In this document: piece after piece, positions 17,551 through 26,624 of the stretch | How positions within the stretch are numbered: position 1 is the stretch's first letter | Layout of the letters: each line of letters opens with the position of its first letter | Position numbers and translations under genes: made by a program | Notes under the pieces: generated by a model | Database searches by the model: none | Told to the model about the DNA's origin: nothing | What the model saw: the letters and a program-made list of their open reading frames with translations, nothing else | Assembly (NCBI RefSeq): GCF_023349185.1 | Contig: NZ_JAKIKY010000005.1 | Span: forward strand, 124,001-188,000 | Direction of reading: 5' to 3' | Source: Shewanella aquimarina | GTDB taxonomy: Bacteria > Pseudomonadota > Gammaproteobacteria > Enterobacterales > Shewanellaceae | DNA: 64,000 nucleotides

Positions 17551-18411
17551 ATGCAAAGGTTACTCCTGATGGGATTGCTGATGATGCTGGGACTCGTCTC
17601 TATGAGTCCACGCGCAGAGGCCGCCGAGGTGGATTATGGCCTGGAGGCCAGCGTGTATCTCTGGTACGCCAGTCTGGATATGGGCCAAGCAGACAAGCGT
17701 CTTGCGCCACAGAGCGATCTGGTCGATCACGCCGAATATGCCGGTAGCCAACCCGGCAACGGCGCCCATCATCTGATGTCTATTAACCTCATCAGCCGCA
17801 GCCAAGATGGTATAGAGGTAGAGGTGGAGACAGAGTTTCAGCTCACTTCTCCTAATCTCTCTGCCAACCCCGCTACTGACGAGGGCGAGACAGAGGTGCG
17901 GGGCCAATATGTGGTGCAGCGCCTGAGCCTAGATAGCCAGGGCCTGGTGCGCAGCAGCGTCACCCTGGTCAACGAGTATGATGATTTTACCTCTCGCTAC
18001 CGCCCTGCGGCAGAGATAAACCTGGTTCGCGCCGCGCTATACCGCTGGACCGAGTCGCTCGACAGGCTGGATGACGTGGCTCTGCTCGGTCTGTTAGCTA
18101 AGGATGCAAGCTTTACCGGCCCCGAAGATGTTAGCCAGACCCCGAGTCAGTATCTCGCCTATCTGCACAGCCTTAATCACAGTAACAGTCGCCGGGTGAT
18201 CAAGAATTACAGTCTCACGCCAGAGGATGGGCAATATCGTCTGAGCTTCGAGTATCAGTGGACCGCCACCAATAGCGACGGCGACGTGGAACTGGCGAGG
18301 GTCGGCGTCACTATGTTGCTGGTCGCCACGCCCGAGGGGGCCAAGGTAGTGCTATACCGCGCAGAGTATCTGCCGCCGGTAACAGATCTCGGCGCCGAGG
18401 TGCGTTGTTGA
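17551..18411 (+). CDS. Secreted protein of unknown function in the nirK cluster
   Basis: A 286-residue protein starting at ATG 17551 with a strong GGGGAGG six bases upstream. A Sec signal peptide is clear (hydrophobic core ending SPRAEAAEV). I do not recognise a family. The mature part is rich in beta-like segments, and residues ~165-280 (YRWTESLDRLDDVALLGLLAKDASF...) have an NTF2/SnoaL-like look, which is a guess. It lies between nirK and the Sco gene, with its last codons overlapping a possible upstream extension of sco. This position suggests a periplasmic role in NirK maturation, copper handling or NO metabolism. Confidence 0.7.
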   Translation: MQRLLLMGLLMMLGLVSMSPRAEAAEVDYGLEASVYLWYASLDMGQADKRLAPQSDLVDHAEYAGSQPGNGAHHLMSINLISRSQDGIEVEVETEFQLTSPNLSANPATDEGETEVRGQYVVQRLSLDSQGLVRSSVTLVNEYDDFTSRYRPAAEINLVRAALYRWTESLDRLDDVALLGLLAKDASFTGPEDVSQTPSQYLAYLHSLNHSNSRRVIKNYSLTPEDGQYRLSFEYQWTATNSDGDVELARVGVTMLLVATPEGAKVVLYRAEYLPPVTDLGAEVRC

Positions 18412-18428
18412 CAGAGAAGGAATTAATC

Positions 18429-19067
18429 ATGACACGAGTTATTCAAGGTAAGTTTCATCTGGCCCTGAGCCTCTGCCTGTTGCTCATCGGCAGCCTGGTT
18501 AGCGGCACTAGCATGGCGAACATGCCTATCCTCAAGGGGATTGGCGGCGACTTTAGCCTGCGCAGCAGCAAGGGGGGTGAGGTACGCCTGTCGGACTTTA
18601 GCGACAAGGTGGTGATGATGTTTTTCGGTTACACCAACTGCGCCGACATCTGCCCCACCACCATGGCGCATATCAGTCAGCTGATGAATCAACTCCCGAG
18701 CGAGAGCCGCGAGCGTATTCAAGTGCTCTTCATCAGCATCGACAGCGACTATGATACGCCCAAGCATTTGAATAAATACCTCAGCTATTTCGACCCCAGC
18801 TTTATTGGCCTGGTCGACGAGCGGGAGAAGATAGATGAAGTGGCCGCGCTCTTTAAGGCCGACTACACCAAGCTGGCCGAAGAGAAGGTGACGACAGAGT
18901 ATAAGAAGCTGAGTCTGGAAGATAGCAAGGCGCCTAAGCGTCAGGGTTATCTCTATTCCCACACCGCCAAGATCTTCGTGCTCGACGGTAAACAGCGGGT
19001 ACGTGGCTTCTTCTACACAGGTACCCCCATAGATGAGATGCGTCAGCAGATAGAGAGTCTGCTCTAA
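18429..19067 (+). CDS. Sco1/SenC/PrrC-family copper chaperone
   Basis: A 212-residue thioredoxin-fold protein exported by an N-terminal hydrophobic signal/anchor (LALSLCLLLIGSLVSG). The copper/redox motif C71-A-D-I-C75-P and the distal ligand His178 (Y-S-H-T-A-K) are present. ATG 18429 follows AAGGA; a TTG further upstream lacks this. Sco proteins load copper into cupredoxin sites or keep their Cys reduced, and homologues support NirK or cytochrome oxidase. Here the setting directly between nirK-linked genes and PCuAC points to NirK copper loading. Confidence 0.88.
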   Translation: MTRVIQGKFHLALSLCLLLIGSLVSGTSMANMPILKGIGGDFSLRSSKGGEVRLSDFSDKVVMMFFGYTNCADICPTTMAHISQLMNQLPSESRERIQVLFISIDSDYDTPKHLNKYLSYFDPSFIGLVDEREKIDEVAALFKADYTKLAEEKVTTEYKKLSLEDSKAPKRQGYLYSHTAKIFVLDGKQRVRGFFYTGTPIDEMRQQIESLL

Positions 19068-19087
19068 TCATGAAAGAAGGAAATTAT

Positions 19088-19540
19088 ATGAAAGCTCGAT
19101 TCTGTTTGTTTGTTTTGCTTTGTAGTTGGATTGGTGCCGCTCAGGCCAGCGAGTTGATGGTACACGACGCCTGGATCCGCGGCATGCCGCCCACTTCTCG
19201 GGTCGTGCCTGTCTACCTGTCGTTGCATAACCCCAGCGACAAACCACTGGTGCTGAAGGCCATCAGCAGCCCTAGAGGCATCGTCGAGCTTCACCAGACC
19301 CTGATGGAGAATGAGGTGATGCGTATGCAGGGCGTTGAGGCGATTCAGATCCCACCCCATGGCATGGTGAAATTGGCGCCCGGTGGCTACCACGGCATGA
19401 TGTCAGACTTTAAGGCCGGGGTGCCTGCGCTCGGCGAAGAGGTGGCGCTTACGCTGACCTTGGCCGATGGTGAGATCCTGTCTGTGGTGGCAAAAGTGAC
19501 GGCCAAGGGAGAGGCTCACGACCATAGCATGCATCACTAA
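19088..19540 (+). CDS. PCuAC-type periplasmic copper chaperone
   Basis: A 150-residue secreted protein (signal MKARFCLFVLLCSWIGAAQA). The Cu(I) motif H-x10-M-x21-H-x-M is exact: it begins at HQTLMENEVMRM and ends YHGMM. A short His/Met tail (HDHSMHH) could bind further copper. ATG 19088 is favoured by AAGGAA upstream; an ATG at 19070 in the same frame would put residues before the signal peptide. PCuAC and Sco proteins cooperate in building copper centres, consistent with the flanking nirK and sco genes. Confidence 0.9.
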   Translation: MKARFCLFVLLCSWIGAAQASELMVHDAWIRGMPPTSRVVPVYLSLHNPSDKPLVLKAISSPRGIVELHQTLMENEVMRMQGVEAIQIPPHGMVKLAPGGYHGMMSDFKAGVPALGEEVALTLTLADGEILSVVAKVTAKGEAHDHSMHH

Positions 19541-19590
19541 AAATGCCTTCACGCGCTTTTTGATTTGATTCATCTTTAATACCTGTTCAT

Positions 19591-19606
19591 TATGATCTAG
19601 ATCACG
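19591..19606. promoter_or_regulatory. Possible CRP/Fnr-type site before the regulator gene
   Basis: TATGA-TCTAGA-TCACG matches TGTGA-N6-TCACA with one change per half-site. It is about 57 bp upstream of the Dnr-like gene's start and might allow Crp or self control. Confidence 0.4.
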
Positions 19607-19662
19607 ACTTGCCAGCAGGTTGTGATTTAGATTAACGGAGCAACAGGACTAAGGAAGGCGCG

Positions 19663-20439
19663 ATGATAACCGATCCACAGATTAAGGCCTGCATTCACAA
19701 ACACCATCTGTTTTCGACACTGGGCGAAGAGGAGCTTTGTCGCCTGCTCGGTCAGGCAGCCAAGATCACCCTGGCCGCCCATGAAAACTTGTTCTATCAA
19801 GGGGATCTGGCTAAACGTTTCTACTTAGTGATCCAGGGGCATCTGCAACTCTATCGCACCAGCCTGCAGGGCCAGGATAAGGTGATAGAGGTAGTACGCG
19901 AGGGACGCACCTTCGCCGAAGCGCTGATGTTTAGCCGTCAGGCCTCCTATCCCGTGTCGGCCCAGGCCGTGTCCCACTGCACCTTAGTGAGTTTCGATAG
20001 CGAGGCTTATCTCGCCATGCTCAGGGGCAATCCCGATGCCTGTATCGCCGTGATGGCGGAGATGAGCGTTAGACTGCGTAAGGATATTAACGAGGTAGAG
20101 CTGCTCTCGGTGCAGAATGCCCAGTCGCGTCTGCTGCTTTTTCTGCTGCGAAACATGCAAAAGATAGGCGACAACCAGGGACGGGTCGAGTTGGATATTC
20201 CTAAACGTGTGCTGGCATCGCGCCTATCGATTCAGCCGGAAACCTTTTCCCGCCTGATGAAGAAGATGGTAACCGAAGGGATCATCAGCGAGTCACGTGG
20301 TGCCATAGACATTAACGATCTCGCTAAGCTCTATACCAGTGCCAACTTGCCCTTGGCCAATCAAGGGATGAATCCTAGTGAGCCCCTTATTCGCTCTAAT
20401 AAGGCGCCCTGTCAGCAGATTGCTATTGAGATGGTGTAG
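19663..20439 (+). CDS. Dnr/NnrR-like Crp/Fnr-family regulator
   Basis: A 258-residue activator: cyclic-nucleotide-type beta-roll (~25-130), dimer helix and a winged helix-turn-helix (LASRLSIQPETFSRLMKKM). The E-x-x-S-R of the recognition helix is that of Fnr-type readers of TTGAT half-sites. The N-terminal Cys cluster of Fnr is absent (only scattered Cys), so it is not an O2-sensing Fe-S protein; this pattern fits NO-responsive Dnr/NnrR regulators. It ends the nirK cluster and its probable target, TTGAC-N4-GTCAA, precedes nirK. NO sensing is inferred. It overlaps the convergent cyclase gene by 17 bp. Confidence 0.85.
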   Translation: MITDPQIKACIHKHHLFSTLGEEELCRLLGQAAKITLAAHENLFYQGDLAKRFYLVIQGHLQLYRTSLQGQDKVIEVVREGRTFAEALMFSRQASYPVSAQAVSHCTLVSFDSEAYLAMLRGNPDACIAVMAEMSVRLRKDINEVELLSVQNAQSRLLLFLLRNMQKIGDNQGRVELDIPKRVLASRLSIQPETFSRLMKKMVTEGIISESRGAIDINDLAKLYTSANLPLANQGMNPSEPLIRSNKAPCQQIAIEMV

Positions 20440-21625
20440 CCTGAGCCTGTTCTAGCCGCTCTGCCGTGCAGCAGCGATCCCTGCCGGTTTCCTTGGCGCG
20501 GTACATCGCCTTGTCTGCCAGCGCCAATAGGCTGTCCGGCGTATCGCCTGTTGCCGTAGTGACTATGCCGAAGCTGGCGCTAATGGGGATCAGGCTGCCC
20601 TGCCAGTTGAGGCTGGATTGTCTCAGGGCCTGCTGCAGTTTCTGGGCGATGATCTCCGCCACCTCGCCATCTGTGCCGGGTAACACCAGCAGAAACTCCT
20701 CGCCGCCGAGTCGGCAGAAGATGTCCATGGCGCGGGTGACCTTACCTATCTGCTGCGCCGTCTTGACCAACACAGCATCTCCCGCCGAGTGACCAAACTT
20801 GTCGTTAATCTGTTTGAAAAAATCCAGATCGAACAGGATCAGGCTATAGGCTTGACCATCCCTGAGCCAGCGCTGATGTAGCTGCTCCAGTTGCTGCTGC
20901 ATGGCGCGCCGGTTCCACAGCCCTGTGAGGTAGTCCCTGTCAGCCTGTTGACGCATCTTCTGCACCAGGCGGGTGAGGGCGTTGCCCATCATGATCACGT
21001 TTATCCACAAGGTCATGACGACATACAGCCACAACATGGGGATGGCGTCGGCGCTCTGAATGCTGGCCAGATGGGATTTGAGCGCAGGCTCGATGAGCAG
21101 CAACAGCGCCCTGAGGCCGAAAATGACGCCCATCAGGGCGATGGGGCTCAAGAGGATCACGGCGATGGGGCGTTTGACAGTGTTTTCCAGGGCGACCAGG
21201 TTGTCTTTGGCCATGAGCAGAAAGGTGCTGGCGGCCATGAAGGAGAAGAAGATGCCCAGGGTATCGCTGGCTTCTATGTTGGGTGGCTGAGTTAACATCA
21301 AGAGCCCCGTCAGGAGCAGTAAGGCGAGATCTATTTTGATGCTGCTTGGCAGGCGAAACAGGCGTTGGGTGCCGCTACGAAGCAACACGAAACCGAGTAA
21401 CAGCAGCATGTCTGCCCCCAACCAGTAGAGATAACTCGGCGTCTGATCCCTGAGTGTGGTGAGGAGCACTCCCATTAAGATAAATAGGTTGGCAAGGGAG
21501 AAATAGGTGCTGGCGCGGGGAGCTATGCCTAAAGGGTAGGCCATAAGGCCCCAGGCTAAGGTAGAGGTACTGGCGAGCAGGCAGATAAATAACACCAGCA
21601 GCTCGGCAATGGGGTCAATATTCAT
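20423..21625 (-). CDS. Membrane GGDEF diguanylate cyclase
   Basis: A 400-residue protein; ATG 21625 (MNIDPIAELLVLF) is preferred to a TTG two codons earlier. About six to seven membrane helices fill residues 5-225, followed by a GGDEF domain. The active site is G-G-E-E-F (307-311), a functional variant, and the inhibitory R-A-M-D lies five residues before it. It therefore probably makes c-di-GMP in response to an unknown membrane or periplasmic signal. It is convergent with the Dnr-like gene and upstream of the EAL gene on the same strand. Confidence 0.88.
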   Translation of the reverse strand: MNIDPIAELLVLFICLLASTSTLAWGLMAYPLGIAPRASTYFSLANLFILMGVLLTTLRDQTPSYLYWLGADMLLLLGFVLLRSGTQRLFRLPSSIKIDLALLLLTGLLMLTQPPNIEASDTLGIFFSFMAASTFLLMAKDNLVALENTVKRPIAVILLSPIALMGVIFGLRALLLLIEPALKSHLASIQSADAIPMLWLYVVMTLWINVIMMGNALTRLVQKMRQQADRDYLTGLWNRRAMQQQLEQLHQRWLRDGQAYSLILFDLDFFKQINDKFGHSAGDAVLVKTAQQIGKVTRAMDIFCRLGGEEFLLVLPGTDGEVAEIIAQKLQQALRQSSLNWQGSLIPISASFGIVTTATGDTPDSLLALADKAMYRAKETGRDRCCTAERLEQAQATPSQ

Positions 21626-21784
21626 AAGCAATCTTTTTCTTTTTCTACACTATAAAACAGCCGCGGCGTCGAGTGAATTGGTTTGTTAATGAATTGTTGC
21701 TTTGATTGTCGGCGGGCACACTCTCGCCCAGTTTTATGCTTACTCGGCCTCTATTCATAGGCGGTCATTTAGCCGAAACTAAGA

Positions 21785-23722
21785 CTATTCACTGTCAGCG
21801 TTCAGATAGTCATGCTCGAAGCTTTTCGCATCCACGGGTCTGCCATAGAGATAACCCTGGCCGAAGTCGCACTCCTCCTGGCGGATAAATGCATCCTGTG
21901 CCTGGGTCTCCACTCCTTCGGCGATCACGTTGAGCGTCAGTTTCTTGCCCATGGCGATAATTGCCCGGGTCAGCTCCCTGTCTTGCTCGTTCTTCTCCAG
22001 ATTGGTAATGAAGCAGCGATCTATCTTCAGGGTGTCGAAGGAGTATTTTTGCAGATAGCTCAGTGAGGAGTAGCCGGTGCCGAAATCGTCGAGGGAGATC
22101 CTTACCCCCAGGGCCTGCAACTGGCCTATGATATGCTGCGCCAGCTGCTCATCCTGTAGCAGCACCCCTTCCGTGATCTCCAGTTCCAGGGAGGAGGCCG
22201 GCAGGCGGTAGAGTCTCAAGAGGTTGGCAATATAGTCGGCAAAATCGGTATCGCGAAACTGTAGCGGCGAGATGTTGATCGCCACCCGAAAGCGCCTGTT
22301 GGGATCTTGGCTTAGCCACTTGGCTGCCTGTTCTATGGCGGTATGCAGCACGAAGTTACTTATGGCGATGATTTGACCATTGTGCTCCGCCAGGCTGATA
22401 AATTGATCCGGCGGTACATTGCCCAGCTGAGGGCTGTGCCAGCGAAGCAGCGCCTCGGCACCGATAACCCGCTTGTGTTGCAGGCTAAATAGCGGCTGAT
22501 AGTGTAGGCTCAGCTCCTGATGTTTCAGGGCGTCCACCAGGTGTGACTCCAGCAGGCAGCGGCGTTCGATATTGGTCTGGGTCGACTTGTTAAAGAAGCT
22601 GTAGGGCGTGCATTCGGCCTTGCTGATGCTCATAGCGGCACCGGCTTTCTGCATCAGCTCCGAGGCCTCGTGGGCATCGGTTGGTGCGACAGCGACCCCA
22701 ATGCAGCAGGGGATCTTGATGCTGAACTCTGCCAGGGCGAAGGGGATATTGGCGGTCTGTAATATGCTGTCGATCAGCGGGATCTCCAGGGGATTCTTGC
22801 CGCGGTGAGCGATGACGAATTCGGCGCCGGCGATGCGGGCAAACAGGGTCTCTTTATCCAGGATGCGTTTGATACGTTGACTAAAGAGTTGCAGTACCTT
22901 GTCGCCGACCACATAGCCATAGCTCTCGTTGATCGACTTGAAGTTCCGCAGGCCAAAATAGATCACATAGGTCGACAAGTCATCGGGTTGACTGAGCTGC
23001 TGCGATAGCTGGTTCACAAAGCCCAACCGATTAGCCAAGCCTGTTAATGGGTCGTGATCCTTATGAAATTGCAGCGAGTTTTCAATTGAGGTGCGCTGCT
23101 CTATCTCGCTTAATAACTTCTTGTTGAGCCTGGTGAGTTCCTGGGTGCGTTGCTGCACCTTGGTCTCTAAGATCTGGTTGAGATGAAAGAGCTTGGCACT
23201 CTGGTACAGACTGGCGAGATTGGCATTGATGGCATTTTGAAAGCGTGCTAGTAGATGGCGAAAAGTGCGGCCATAGTCTCTCTCTTTGTTGTCCAGCATA
23301 CACAGGGTGCCGAAGGGCTGACCGTTGGGCCAGGTGAGCGGCAAGCCGCAGTAGGCGATCATCCCTAGTTTGATGTCGGGATTGCGATCCCACTCCTTAT
23401 CTTTGAGGGCGTTGGGCACCACAAGCTCGGCTTGGCGCTGGATCACCGTCTCGCAGTAGAGACCGTGGCCCAGGCTTTCTGTGTCGTGGCGCTTGTAGGG
23501 ATTGTCCGGGTGATGGCTGGTGGTGAAGACAGAGATATCTTTCTCCGTCACCCGCATGATCAGGATGGCCGGAGTGTCGACGATTTCCGATAGCAGATCT
23601 AAGGTTTGCTGCCAGCCGTTAAACATCTCATCCGGAACTGCAAGCTGGGCAGTGTTGACCTGAGTCTGGCTGAAGAGCGGGTCTTGCTCCAGCAATGAGA
23701 GAGCGTCTTGATAGGGGTTCAT
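21785..23722 (-). CDS. GAF-(degenerate GGDEF)-EAL c-di-GMP phosphodiesterase
   Basis: A 645-residue soluble protein: GAF domain (~30-170), a short coiled coil (~175-215), a GGDEF-like domain and an EAL domain. The GGDEF signature has decayed to A-G-A-E-F (298-302), so cyclase activity is unlikely. The EAL site is intact (E423-A-L), as are LEITEGVLL and the DDFGTGYSSL loop, so it should hydrolyse c-di-GMP, perhaps with the GGDEF domain as a GTP sensor. The GAF region resembles that of the cyclase at 9583-10563. Confidence 0.9.
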   Translation of the reverse strand: MNPYQDALSLLEQDPLFSQTQVNTAQLAVPDEMFNGWQQTLDLLSEIVDTPAILIMRVTEKDISVFTTSHHPDNPYKRHDTESLGHGLYCETVIQRQAELVVPNALKDKEWDRNPDIKLGMIAYCGLPLTWPNGQPFGTLCMLDNKERDYGRTFRHLLARFQNAINANLASLYQSAKLFHLNQILETKVQQRTQELTRLNKKLLSEIEQRTSIENSLQFHKDHDPLTGLANRLGFVNQLSQQLSQPDDLSTYVIYFGLRNFKSINESYGYVVGDKVLQLFSQRIKRILDKETLFARIAGAEFVIAHRGKNPLEIPLIDSILQTANIPFALAEFSIKIPCCIGVAVAPTDAHEASELMQKAGAAMSISKAECTPYSFFNKSTQTNIERRCLLESHLVDALKHQELSLHYQPLFSLQHKRVIGAEALLRWHSPQLGNVPPDQFISLAEHNGQIIAISNFVLHTAIEQAAKWLSQDPNRRFRVAINISPLQFRDTDFADYIANLLRLYRLPASSLELEITEGVLLQDEQLAQHIIGQLQALGVRISLDDFGTGYSSLSYLQKYSFDTLKIDRCFITNLEKNEQDRELTRAIIAMGKKLTLNVIAEGVETQAQDAFIRQEECDFGQGYLYGRPVDAKSFEHDYLNADSE

Positions 23723-23910
23723 AGGGGATCCTGAAAAGCGTGTGTGCCATCCATTTAACTAACTATAACCTAAAGATTTCATCCCTGTCTTTCGCTGGTT
23801 TGTTGTTTTTTTAATCAGTGGCAGGTTTAGGGCTATTTTTTGCTTTTCTTTTCGGTTTGCTTTAACGCAAAAACTTACTTGGTTGGCGCGATGACATAGG
23901 CTGAAAAATA

Positions 23911-23950
23911 AAAAAAAGGCCCGATGATTGGTTATCTCATCGAGCCTTTT
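23911..23950 (-). terminator. Rho-independent terminator of the large lipoprotein gene
   Basis: AGGC-CCGATGA and TCATCG-AGCCT (23917-23947) form a stem; on the minus strand a run of seven U follows. The plus strand ends in CUUUU, so it may also act on that side. Confidence 0.8.
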
Positions 23951-23975
23951 CGTTCTTGCCGTTAGCCGCTTGGGC

Positions 23976-26624
23976 TTAGAAACTCAGCGTTTGCTGTAAC
24001 GCTCGGCGCCATTCAGTGCCGTTAGTCGTCATCCAGACTTGGTTGGCGTTGATTTGAAGGTCTGGATCCTGAGGATGGGGCATCAATCCACCTAAAATAA
24101 TAAGCTGACTGCCGTGAACCATGGCGCGATAACCACGCTTAGCATCGAAGGGGAAGTTATCCATGGCCTTGGTCCAGCTGGAGCCATCTTGCGAATACCA
24201 GAGATCGGTCAAGGTTTGGTTAGCGCTATATCCGCCAAAGGCCCATAATTTACCATCAAATTCAACGAGATGATGAATATGTCTCGCGCCTAACCCTGTG
24301 GTATCAGTCTCTTTTGTCCAGGTGATGCCATCTGTGGTGGACCAGATGTCACTGAGTTGAGTCGTTCGTGATTGGGTTTCATGACCCGCAACAGCCCAGA
24401 GTTTGCCGCCAAAGCTGCTGATTTGGGTTACGGCGCGCGTGGGAAAGTTATTGTTGCCCACATCTGTCCAGTTGATGCCATCTTCCGAGCGATATACGAC
24501 GCCGTTTTGTGTGTTGATAGCCCATAATTTATTGTCGAATGAATAGACTGAGTATTGACCGTTTTGCGTGCCAACATTTGGTCCGGTAAGTGCCTCTTGG
24601 GTCCAGGTTTTACCATCGAGTGATGAGTAGCTACCACTTGCGTGCAAGGCCCAAATCTTGCCTGAAAAAGTAAGTAGTTTGCTGTCCGTCGGAAAGGGAA
24701 GCGTCGTGGAATCATCTAATGTCCAGCTGAAACCGTCAGTAGAGTGCCAACGAGTATTTACTTTCTCGAAATCTTCGTTGGTGCCAGAAAGCAGTTGTAT
24801 CTCTCCCTGGTGACTGACTGCCTGAATGTCTGTCATGGCTGGTATCTGATTATTGAGCGGCAGCCAATGCTTTCCGTCTGTTGTTTGCCAGTTGTCGTTG
24901 AGTATGATGCCATTCTCACTTCTGCCGCCGATAACGACCAGGGCATCATTATGTACCGCAGTGGTGAAGTATTTACGTACCCTATCTACCATGTAGGATT
25001 TTAAGCCGAAGTTTGCGTCTGCAGTTGCTAACGTCCAAGAGGCACCGTCGGTGGAGATCCATACATCATTTGGAAAGGCTGAACGATTTGGATCGAGCTG
25101 ATCGATATAACCGCCCAGCAAAATTAATTGATTACCGATTTGCCTTACTTCATGGCGTTCTCTGCCCGAGAATCCAGCGTCATTTGATATTTTCGTCCAG
25201 TGAATACCGTCGTCTGAGTTCCAGATATCGGCAGTCTTCTGGGTATCGTTTCTGCCACTAAATTGCCAAAGTTTATCTTTAAATTCGACAAAGGCTGCGC
25301 TTACTCTCTGGGTTGCTGTCGAGTCTGACGACTCCAGCTTCCAGGTGATGCCATCGGTAGAGGAGTAGATCTCTTTGACATAGTCTCCGGCCTGAAAGTC
25401 ATAGCCGCCGTATATCCACATCTTGTCATTGAAAGTGGTCATCGAATAGCCGTTGCGCTCGCTAAAGCCAATATCGGCATTCACCTGCGTCCAATTGATG
25501 CCATCTGCTGAGCGCCATACATCGTTAAGCTTACTATTACTTCGTGTACCTACGAGCCAGATATGGTCTGTAAATGTATAAACTGCCATGGGGTGGCGTT
25601 CGCCGAAAGGAGCTTCATCAACCACTTTTTCCCAGATGTTGCCATCCTTTGAGCGCCAGATACTGGCATCATTACCTGCTTGCTCATAGCCGCCGATGAG
25701 CCAGAGATAGCCATCGAAGGAAACAGCCTTGGCCGAAGTGCGGCGAGTGAGGTTATTATTGGCGACATAGCTTGCCTGACCAGCATGTTGGCCGTGGAAG
25801 AGGTTAAAGTAGGCATCACTCGTCGTGGTTAAGCTGCTGTCTATTAGCGGCTGTGTGGATAGCTTGTCGACCAGCCCGTTATCGCAGTTGCTGAGATTGT
25901 TAAAGTCACAGTCAGCCTGAGTGGTTCTAGCTAGTTGTAGAGGAGTATCTACATCAGTAAACACTTCTGTGTCATCGGCACCTATCAGCAACTTGAGTGT
26001 TAGCGATGTAGGAGCGACAGAAGCAAAGAAGCTGCTGCTGGCTTTAAGGTAGTTAGCGGTTTCGGCTATCTCGGCAAAGATCTGCGTCTCGCCCGGCGTA
26101 TGCGCCGTCACCTGTCCACTTGCATCCACCGAGGCCACGGCAGGATCTTGGCTGCTAAAGGTGACGTTAGCAACCTCGACATTGACGGGATTCAGATAAG
26201 TTTGATCGATAAAGAGCGCCACAGTGCCAGTGTTGTCGAAGGCGATAGCCCTCTCGGCCTTGGCGACATTGACTTGGTAGGCGGCGGAGGCTGCCAGGTA
26301 CTTGGCATCTTCTGCTACCTGGGCTGTTATTGTGCTGGAACCTGCGCTTATTATGGTGACTAAGCCATCACTGGAGACGCTGACAACTTCTGGGTTAGAG
26401 CTGGTATAACTAATGGCTCCAGTTCCTAAAAACCCTTGAAGTGAGTTGCTAAAAGCCTCATCACCGAAGGTTTTATCTATGGGGCCGCCCTGACTAAAGC
26501 TCAGAGTTTGACCGAGTTTTACAGCAACCTTTTCTGTATCTGATGAGCCGCTTCCACCGCCACAGGCGCTGAGCTGCGTTGCGAGTATAAGCATGCAGCC
26601 TATACGCATTAATCCCTTAAGCAT
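23976..26624 (-). CDS. Large lipoprotein with Ig-like repeats and Asp-box/Kelch-like propeller
   Basis: An 882-residue surface lipoprotein candidate. The lipobox is L-S-A-C at residues 18-21 followed by GGGSGSS. Residues ~35-205 hold two BIG2-type Ig repeats (YTSSNPEVVSVSSDGLVTIIS; FSSQDPAVASVDASGQVTA). The remainder contains about twelve copies of an S-x-D-G-x-x-W motif (e.g. RSADGINWTQV, STDGITWTKE, SQDGSSWTKA), alternating with GGY/LWxxGG blades as in Kelch or BNR/Asp-box propellers. No catalytic site is recognised. It may bind glycans or proteins at the cell surface. A terminator follows the gene. Confidence 0.78.
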   Translation of the reverse strand: MLKGLMRIGCMLILATQLSACGGGSGSSDTEKVAVKLGQTLSFSQGGPIDKTFGDEAFSNSLQGFLGTGAISYTSSNPEVVSVSSDGLVTIISAGSSTITAQVAEDAKYLAASAAYQVNVAKAERAIAFDNTGTVALFIDQTYLNPVNVEVANVTFSSQDPAVASVDASGQVTAHTPGETQIFAEIAETANYLKASSSFFASVAPTSLTLKLLIGADDTEVFTDVDTPLQLARTTQADCDFNNLSNCDNGLVDKLSTQPLIDSSLTTTSDAYFNLFHGQHAGQASYVANNNLTRRTSAKAVSFDGYLWLIGGYEQAGNDASIWRSKDGNIWEKVVDEAPFGERHPMAVYTFTDHIWLVGTRSNSKLNDVWRSADGINWTQVNADIGFSERNGYSMTTFNDKMWIYGGYDFQAGDYVKEIYSSTDGITWKLESSDSTATQRVSAAFVEFKDKLWQFSGRNDTQKTADIWNSDDGIHWTKISNDAGFSGRERHEVRQIGNQLILLGGYIDQLDPNRSAFPNDVWISTDGASWTLATADANFGLKSYMVDRVRKYFTTAVHNDALVVIGGRSENGIILNDNWQTTDGKHWLPLNNQIPAMTDIQAVSHQGEIQLLSGTNEDFEKVNTRWHSTDGFSWTLDDSTTLPFPTDSKLLTFSGKIWALHASGSYSSLDGKTWTQEALTGPNVGTQNGQYSVYSFDNKLWAINTQNGVVYRSEDGINWTDVGNNNFPTRAVTQISSFGGKLWAVAGHETQSRTTQLSDIWSTTDGITWTKETDTTGLGARHIHHLVEFDGKLWAFGGYSANQTLTDLWYSQDGSSWTKAMDNFPFDAKRGYRAMVHGSQLIILGGLMPHPQDPDLQINANQVWMTTNGTEWRRALQQTLSF

